40,532 nucleotides of DNA from an uncultured Acidimicrobiaceae bacterium (GTDB taxonomy: Bacteria > Actinomycetota > Acidimicrobiia > Acidimicrobiales > Ilumatobacteraceae). The translations under genes and the position numbers were made by a program. Below are positions 36,792 to 40,532 of the stretch, piece by piece (positions within the stretch are counted from its first letter, which is position 1; each line of letters opens with the position of its first letter). The stretch lies in NCBI GenBank assembly GCA_937890395.1, contig CALACK010000197.1:1-40532 (forward strand), read 5' to 3'. Under the pieces are notes generated by a model that worked only from the letters and a program-made list of their open reading frames with translations, did no database searches and was not told the DNA's origin.

Positions 36792-39248
36792 ATGGCTGAG
36801 GCCATTTCAGTAAGCGGTCCAATTTCAGGGACCGATAAAACACTCACATTTGAGACAGGCAAACTCGCTTTGCAGTCACAAGGAGCAGTAGTAGCAAAAA
36901 TCGGTAAGACGACAGTTCTTGCAACAGCAAACGCCGCAAAGGGCGTGCGTGACGGCATCGACTTCTTTCCGTTGACAGTTGACGTTGAAGAGCGTGCGTA
37001 CGCAGCCGGAAAAATCCCTGGCTCATTCTTCCGTCGTGAAGGTCGTCCAAGTCAGCAAGCAATTCTCACATGCCGACTTACAGACCGTCCATTGCGTCCA
37101 GCTTTCCCAGATGGTTACCGCAACGAAACTCAAGTCGTAATCACCGTTATTGGTGCAGACCAAACTAACCCTCATGATGTGCTGGCAATTAACGCAGCCT
37201 CGGCATCGTTCATGATCTCGGGTATTCCGTTTGACGGCCCAATTGGTGCTGTGCGTTTGGCTTACAGCCAAGAAGGAAACTGGATTGCGCATCCAACATT
37301 CAAAGAAGGCGAAGAGTCGACATTTGAATTGGTTGTTGCTGGTCGCGAACTTGACAACGGCGATGTTGCCGTGATGATGGTTGAAGCAGGCGGAACCGAG
37401 AAGAGTTTCTCGTATTACGAAGCCGGCGCACCAAAAGTTAACGAAGAAGTTATTGCAAGCGGATTAGAAGCATGCAAGCCGTTCATCAAAGAGTCAATCA
37501 AACTTCAGCGTCAACTCGTTGCAAGCGTGATTGCAACTCGTGGCGCAATCGAGCCACTTAAGTACACACCAGTGCTTGACTACACCGAAGAATTGTTTGC
37601 AGCAGTTGAAGCTGCAGCAACGACAAAGTTGCAACCAGCAATTCGTATCGCGCTCAAGAGTGATCGCAACGAAGCAATTGACGCAGTAACAACTGCAACA
37701 CTTGCTGAACTTGCAGAGAAGTTTCCTGCTCAAGAGAAGCAAATCAAAGAAGCAGTTCGCTCACTGACCAAAAAATTAGTGCGCAAGCGCGTCGTTGACG
37801 AAGGTATTCGTATCGACGGTCGTGGACCTGCTGATCTTCGACCGGTTTCGGCTGAAGTTGGTTTGATCTCAACTGCTCATGGCACAGGATTGTTTCAGCG
37901 CGGCGAGACACAAGTTCTCAACGTTCTGACAATGGCAATGCCAAAGATGAACCAGATGATCGACTCGATTACTCCTGAGACATCGAAGCGTTACATGCAT
38001 GACTACAACATGGCGCCATGGGCAAACGGAGAAACTGGCCGTGTCGGTACACCAAAGCGTCGCGAAATCGGCCACGGTGCACTCGCCGAGCGCGCGTTGT
38101 TTCCAGTTGTGCCAAGTCAAGAAAAGTTTGCGTACACACTTCGTTTAGTAAGCGAAGTTTTGTCGTCAAACGGTTCAACATCAATGGCTTCTGTTTGCGC
38201 ATCAAGTCTTTCTTTGATGGATGCAGGCGTACCGATTATTGCACCAGTCGCGGGTATTGCGATGGGTTTGATTTTTGATCAAGGCAAGTACACAGCATTG
38301 ACTGACATTCTCGGTGCAGAAGATGCATTCGGCGACATGGACTTCAAAGTTGCCGGCACCGCAGATGCAGTTACTGCATTGCAGCTTGATACAAAAATCG
38401 AAGGTATCCCAAGCGATGTTTTGGCAAAAGCGTTGCAACAGGCAAAAGAAGCACGCTTGAAGATTCTTGATGTGATGAACGCAGCAATTAATGCGCCGCG
38501 TGCAACAGTTAATGAGAGTGCGCCAAAAATTGTCACGTTCACGATTCCGCTTGACAAAGTTGGTGAAGTTATTGGGCCAAAGGGCAAAGTAATTAACACG
38601 ATTCAACAAGAGACTGGTGCAGAAATCAATGTAAGTGATGATGGGGCAACAGGCATCATCACAATTGGCTCACCAGACAACTCAAAAGTTGAAGATGCCA
38701 AAGCGCGTATTTTGGCAATCGTTGATCCACCGACTGCAGAACTTGGCGCGGTTTACACCGGCCGAGTTGTTAACACAGCGGCGTTCGGTGCGTTCGTTAA
38801 TATTCTGCCTGGACGAGATGGGCTTGTGCACATTTCAAAACTTGGCAACGGTCAGCGCGTGGCTCGAGTCGAAGATGTTCTGAACATCGGCGACGAAGTG
38901 CAGGTGCGAGTCGATGACATCGACGATCGTGGCAAAGTCAGCCTCAGTCTTATTGGTCCTGATGGCGAAGTCATCAAGGGCTCTGCAGGGGGTTCGTCAG
39001 GTGATGGCGAGCGTGGCCCACGGCCAGAAAGAAGTGATCGTCCGCGTTCTAATGATCGTGGCGGGCGTAATGATCGCAATGATCGTCCGCGTTCTAATGA
39101 TCGTGGTCCGCGTTCCAATGATCGCAATGATCGTCCGCGCAATGACCGTAACGATCGTCCACGTTCAAATGATCGCAGCGCGCCGTCAGATGCTGTCAGC
39201 GTAAGTTTCGAAGAAGAGTTCGATCGCGATTTGCGAAACGATCAATAG
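36792..39248 (+). CDS. pnp: Polyribonucleotide nucleotidyltransferase (PNPase)
   Basis: PNPase degrades RNA 3' to 5' with phosphate. The 818-residue protein has two RNase PH-like domains (GKLALQSQGAVVAKIGKTTVLATA..., FFRREGRPS, and RGETQVLNVLTMAM...GEVLSSNGSTSMASVCASSLSLMDAGVP), a KH domain (VGEVIGPKGKVINTIQQETGAEINV) and an S1 domain (GAVYTGRVVNTAAFGAFVNILPGRDGLVHIS). A C-terminal tail of about 80 residues is a repetitive Arg/Asn/Asp-rich segment. The ATG at 36792 follows AAAGGA by 6 nt; ATG 36777 is in frame but has no such site. It is 12 bp from dapB. Confidence 0.97.
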   Translation: MAEAISVSGPISGTDKTLTFETGKLALQSQGAVVAKIGKTTVLATANAAKGVRDGIDFFPLTVDVEERAYAAGKIPGSFFRREGRPSQQAILTCRLTDRPLRPAFPDGYRNETQVVITVIGADQTNPHDVLAINAASASFMISGIPFDGPIGAVRLAYSQEGNWIAHPTFKEGEESTFELVVAGRELDNGDVAVMMVEAGGTEKSFSYYEAGAPKVNEEVIASGLEACKPFIKESIKLQRQLVASVIATRGAIEPLKYTPVLDYTEELFAAVEAAATTKLQPAIRIALKSDRNEAIDAVTTATLAELAEKFPAQEKQIKEAVRSLTKKLVRKRVVDEGIRIDGRGPADLRPVSAEVGLISTAHGTGLFQRGETQVLNVLTMAMPKMNQMIDSITPETSKRYMHDYNMAPWANGETGRVGTPKRREIGHGALAERALFPVVPSQEKFAYTLRLVSEVLSSNGSTSMASVCASSLSLMDAGVPIIAPVAGIAMGLIFDQGKYTALTDILGAEDAFGDMDFKVAGTADAVTALQLDTKIEGIPSDVLAKALQQAKEARLKILDVMNAAINAPRATVNESAPKIVTFTIPLDKVGEVIGPKGKVINTIQQETGAEINVSDDGATGIITIGSPDNSKVEDAKARILAIVDPPTAELGAVYTGRVVNTAAFGAFVNILPGRDGLVHISKLGNGQRVARVEDVLNIGDEVQVRVDDIDDRGKVSLSLIGPDGEVIKGSAGGSSGDGERGPRPERSDRPRSNDRGGRNDRNDRPRSNDRGPRSNDRNDRPRNDRNDRPRSNDRSAPSDAVSVSFEEEFDRDLRNDQ
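39035..39175 (+). repeat. Repetitive coding segment, PNPase tail (NDR/RPRSNDR units)
   Basis: The DNA repeats units built from CGTTCTAATGATCG and AATGATCG with small substitutions, encoding alternating NDRND, RPRSNDR and RGPRSNDR. It is in frame throughout and ends before an acidic terminus (FEEEFDRDL). Confidence 0.85.
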
Positions 39249-39260
39249 GCATCTACTGAC

Positions 39261-40028
39261 ATGACAATTCGTGTCGGTGTTATTGGTGCCGCGGGGCGGA
39301 TGGGACAAACAGTCTGTGCCGCAATTGCGGCCGACCAAAATCTAGAACTGGTTGCGGCAGTTGATTCTGCTGCTTCTGGTTCGAAGGTCGAAGGCTTAAC
39401 AATTGCTAAAGATCTGCGTGCGTTAGCAGATGCAAAAGTTGAAGTTGCAGTTGACTTTACGGTCGCCGCTGCTTCTCGAATCAACTTGCCTTGGTTAGCA
39501 ATGCACAATGTTCATGCCGTGGTTGGTACGACGGGTTTTACCGATGCTGATATTTCGGAGTTCACGAGGATGTTTACATCTAGCAACTGCATCGTTGCGC
39601 CGAACTTTGCAATCGGTGCAGTGCTGATGATGCGCTTCGCCGAAATCGCCGCACCATTTTTTGACACTGCCGAAATCATCGAGATTCACCATGACGGCAA
39701 AGCAGATTCGCCGTCAGGCACGGCAATTGCAACTGCGAATCGAATGGCTGCCGCCAGCAGTTCTTGGGCGAAAGACCCAACTACACACGAAGCGATTGCT
39801 GGTGCTCGCGGAGCCAAATCGGCAGCCGGTATACCGATTCATGCAGTTCGAATGCGTGGCGTTGTTGCGAATCAAGAAGTCGTGTTAGGTACGCAGGGTC
39901 AAACACTCACAATTCGCCACGACACTATCGATCGCGCAAGCTTTATGCCAGGTGTTGTGTTGGCATGCAAAAAAATTGCCGAGAACAAGGGATTCACCCT
40001 TGGACTCGACAAGTTCTTGGGTATCTAA
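39261..40028 (+). CDS. dapB: 4-hydroxy-tetrahydrodipicolinate reductase
   Basis: DapB reduces the DapA product with NAD(P)H on the way to diaminopimelate and lysine. The 255-residue protein has the cofactor loop VGVIGAAGRMGQ (residues 5-16), VDFTVAAASRINLPWLAMHNVHAVVGTTGF, and the catalytic His-His...Lys block EIIEIHHDGKADSPSGTA. It ends FTLGLDKFLGI as in actinobacteria. The gene is 12 bp after pnp and probably on the same message. It converges with tpx. Confidence 0.96.
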   Translation: MTIRVGVIGAAGRMGQTVCAAIAADQNLELVAAVDSAASGSKVEGLTIAKDLRALADAKVEVAVDFTVAAASRINLPWLAMHNVHAVVGTTGFTDADISEFTRMFTSSNCIVAPNFAIGAVLMMRFAEIAAPFFDTAEIIEIHHDGKADSPSGTAIATANRMAAASSSWAKDPTTHEAIAGARGAKSAAGIPIHAVRMRGVVANQEVVLGTQGQTLTIRHDTIDRASFMPGVVLACKKIAENKGFTLGLDKFLGI

Positions 40029-40060
40029 AGCGTATTTTTAAAGCTGTTTACTGGCGCTTT
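40027..40060. terminator. Possible terminator between dapB and tpx
   Basis: AAAGCG (40027-40032) and CGCTTT (40055-40060) are a perfect 6-bp inverted repeat around a 22-nt loop that contains a TATTTTTA stretch. A tighter alternative pairs AAAGC 40040-40044 with GCTTT 40056-40060. It lies between two convergent genes but is not a strong intrinsic terminator. Confidence 0.3.
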
Positions 40061-40063
40061 CTG

Positions 40064-40532
40064 TTAACGAAGTGAATTGATCGCTGCGTCGTAGTTCGGT
40101 TCGTTGGCGATTTCGCTTACGAGTTCGGTGTGCAGGATCTTGCCTTTTTCGTCGGCAACGACAACTGCGCGAGCCAAAACACCCTTAAGCACACTGCTAG
40201 TTAAAACGATGCCGAAAGTCACGCCAAAATTTGATCTGAAAGAAGATGCAGTTTTGACATTGGCTAAACCTTCAGCAGCACAGAAGCGTCCTTGGGCGAA
40301 CGGCAAGTCGGCTGACACGCAGTAAACCTCGGTGTTGCTGAGTGAAGACGCGATCTCATTGAACTTTCGGGTGCTCGTAGCGCAAGTTGGTGTGTCAATA
40401 CTTGGGAAAATATTGAAAATTACCCGCGTGCCCGCGATGTCTTTGTTGGTGATGTCTTGCAGAGCACTTGTCGTCAAAGAAAACTTTGGAAGCGACTTGC
40501 CTTTGGCTGGCAATTTGCCACTTACCGAAACC
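40064..40532 (-). CDS. tpx: Thiol peroxidase, 5' end cut by the window
   Basis: Tpx is an atypical 2-Cys peroxiredoxin that reduces hydroperoxides with thioredoxin. The peroxidatic Cys is in FNIFPSIDTPTCATSTRKFNE and the resolving Cys in SADLPFAQGRFCAAEG. VLKGVLARAVVVADEKGKILHTELVSEIANEPNYDAAI is the usual C-terminus. The frame stays open to the window edge, and the last codons read VSVSGKLPAKG, matching the family N-terminal region, so perhaps ten residues are missing. The TTG at 40513 that could be taken for a start is the Leu of KLPAKG. Confidence 0.95.
   Translation of the reverse strand, partial: VSVSGKLPAKGKSLPKFSLTTSALQDITNKDIAGTRVIFNIFPSIDTPTCATSTRKFNEIASSLSNTEVYCVSADLPFAQGRFCAAEGLANVKTASSFRSNFGVTFGIVLTSSVLKGVLARAVVVADEKGKILHTELVSEIANEPNYDAAINSLR

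Noticed and set aside
38852-39142. Arg/Ser-rich antisense frame opposite the PNPase tail
   Set aside because: It is the reverse reading of the repetitive NDR/RPRSNDR coding DNA and has no start signal or family features.
39249-39260. Lysine riboswitch before dapB
   Set aside because: Only 12 bp separate pnp and dapB, so there is no room for an aptamer.

Overview
The window looks like a piece of chromosome from an actinobacterium (Actinomycetota) with modest GC, probably an aquatic, streamlined lineage such as Acidimicrobiia. The evidence is a fused two-domain FO synthase (FbiC) and an F420-type luciferase-like oxidoreductase, a class II (plant/mycobacterial-type) DAHP synthase, the order nadD - LCP-like gene - rsfS, and the core block rbfA-truB-ribF ... 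rpsO-pnp-dapB. Genes are tightly packed on both strands, with many 4-bp stop/start overlaps. Many transcription-unit heads lack a Shine-Dalgarno site and instead carry a TAnnnT hexamer 6-9 nt before the start codon, which suggests leaderless transcripts. The class assignment is inference; no rRNA is present.

Layout. 1-5.0 kb: minus-strand inositol-catabolism operon (iolD, iolB, a Gfo/Idh/MocA dehydrogenase, a xylose-isomerase-like TIM barrel), cut by the left edge. 5.1-7.5 kb: a thiolase converging on an MFS transporter. 7.6-10.6 kb: minus-strand unit of a sigma-70 factor, class II DAHP synthase and a serine beta-lactamase-like hydrolase, preceded by a G-run tract. 10.8-13.0 kb: nadD, a degenerate LCP/LytR_C protein and rsfS. 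13.0-14.6 kb: a methyltransferase, tRNA-Ala(GGC) and a pentapeptide-repeat protein. 14.6-23.7 kb: an accessory metabolic block with an SDR, a PotABCD-type ABC importer whose ATPase lies on the opposite strand to its other subunits, a class III aminotransferase, a coupled PhyH-Rieske oxygenase pair and an F420-type LLM oxidoreductase. 23.7-28.7 kb: leuS and an acyltransferase-3/SGNH protein that begins with a copy of the leuS start region. 28.7-31.0 kb: rbfA, truB, ribF. 31.0-36.1 kb: a minus-strand insert with fbiC, a MazF/RHH toxin-antitoxin pair, a chorismate mutase-VOC fusion, ribE, a small conserved-looking gene and a broken gene. 36.3-40.0 kb: rpsO, pnp with a strongly folded leader, dapB. 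Right edge: a thiol peroxidase cut by the window end.

How the genes may work together. The minus-strand insert between ribF and rpsO contains FO synthase plus genes around both of its substrates. FO is made from a riboflavin-pathway intermediate (ribE and ribF act in that pathway) and L-tyrosine (chorismate mutase opens that branch). The accessory block joins a cationic-substrate type importer with an aminotransferase and two O2-dependent non-haem iron oxygenases, so it reads as an uncharacterised amine uptake and oxidation route. Both are predictions from gene content. No CRISPR array, insertion sequence, phage gene or origin was seen.
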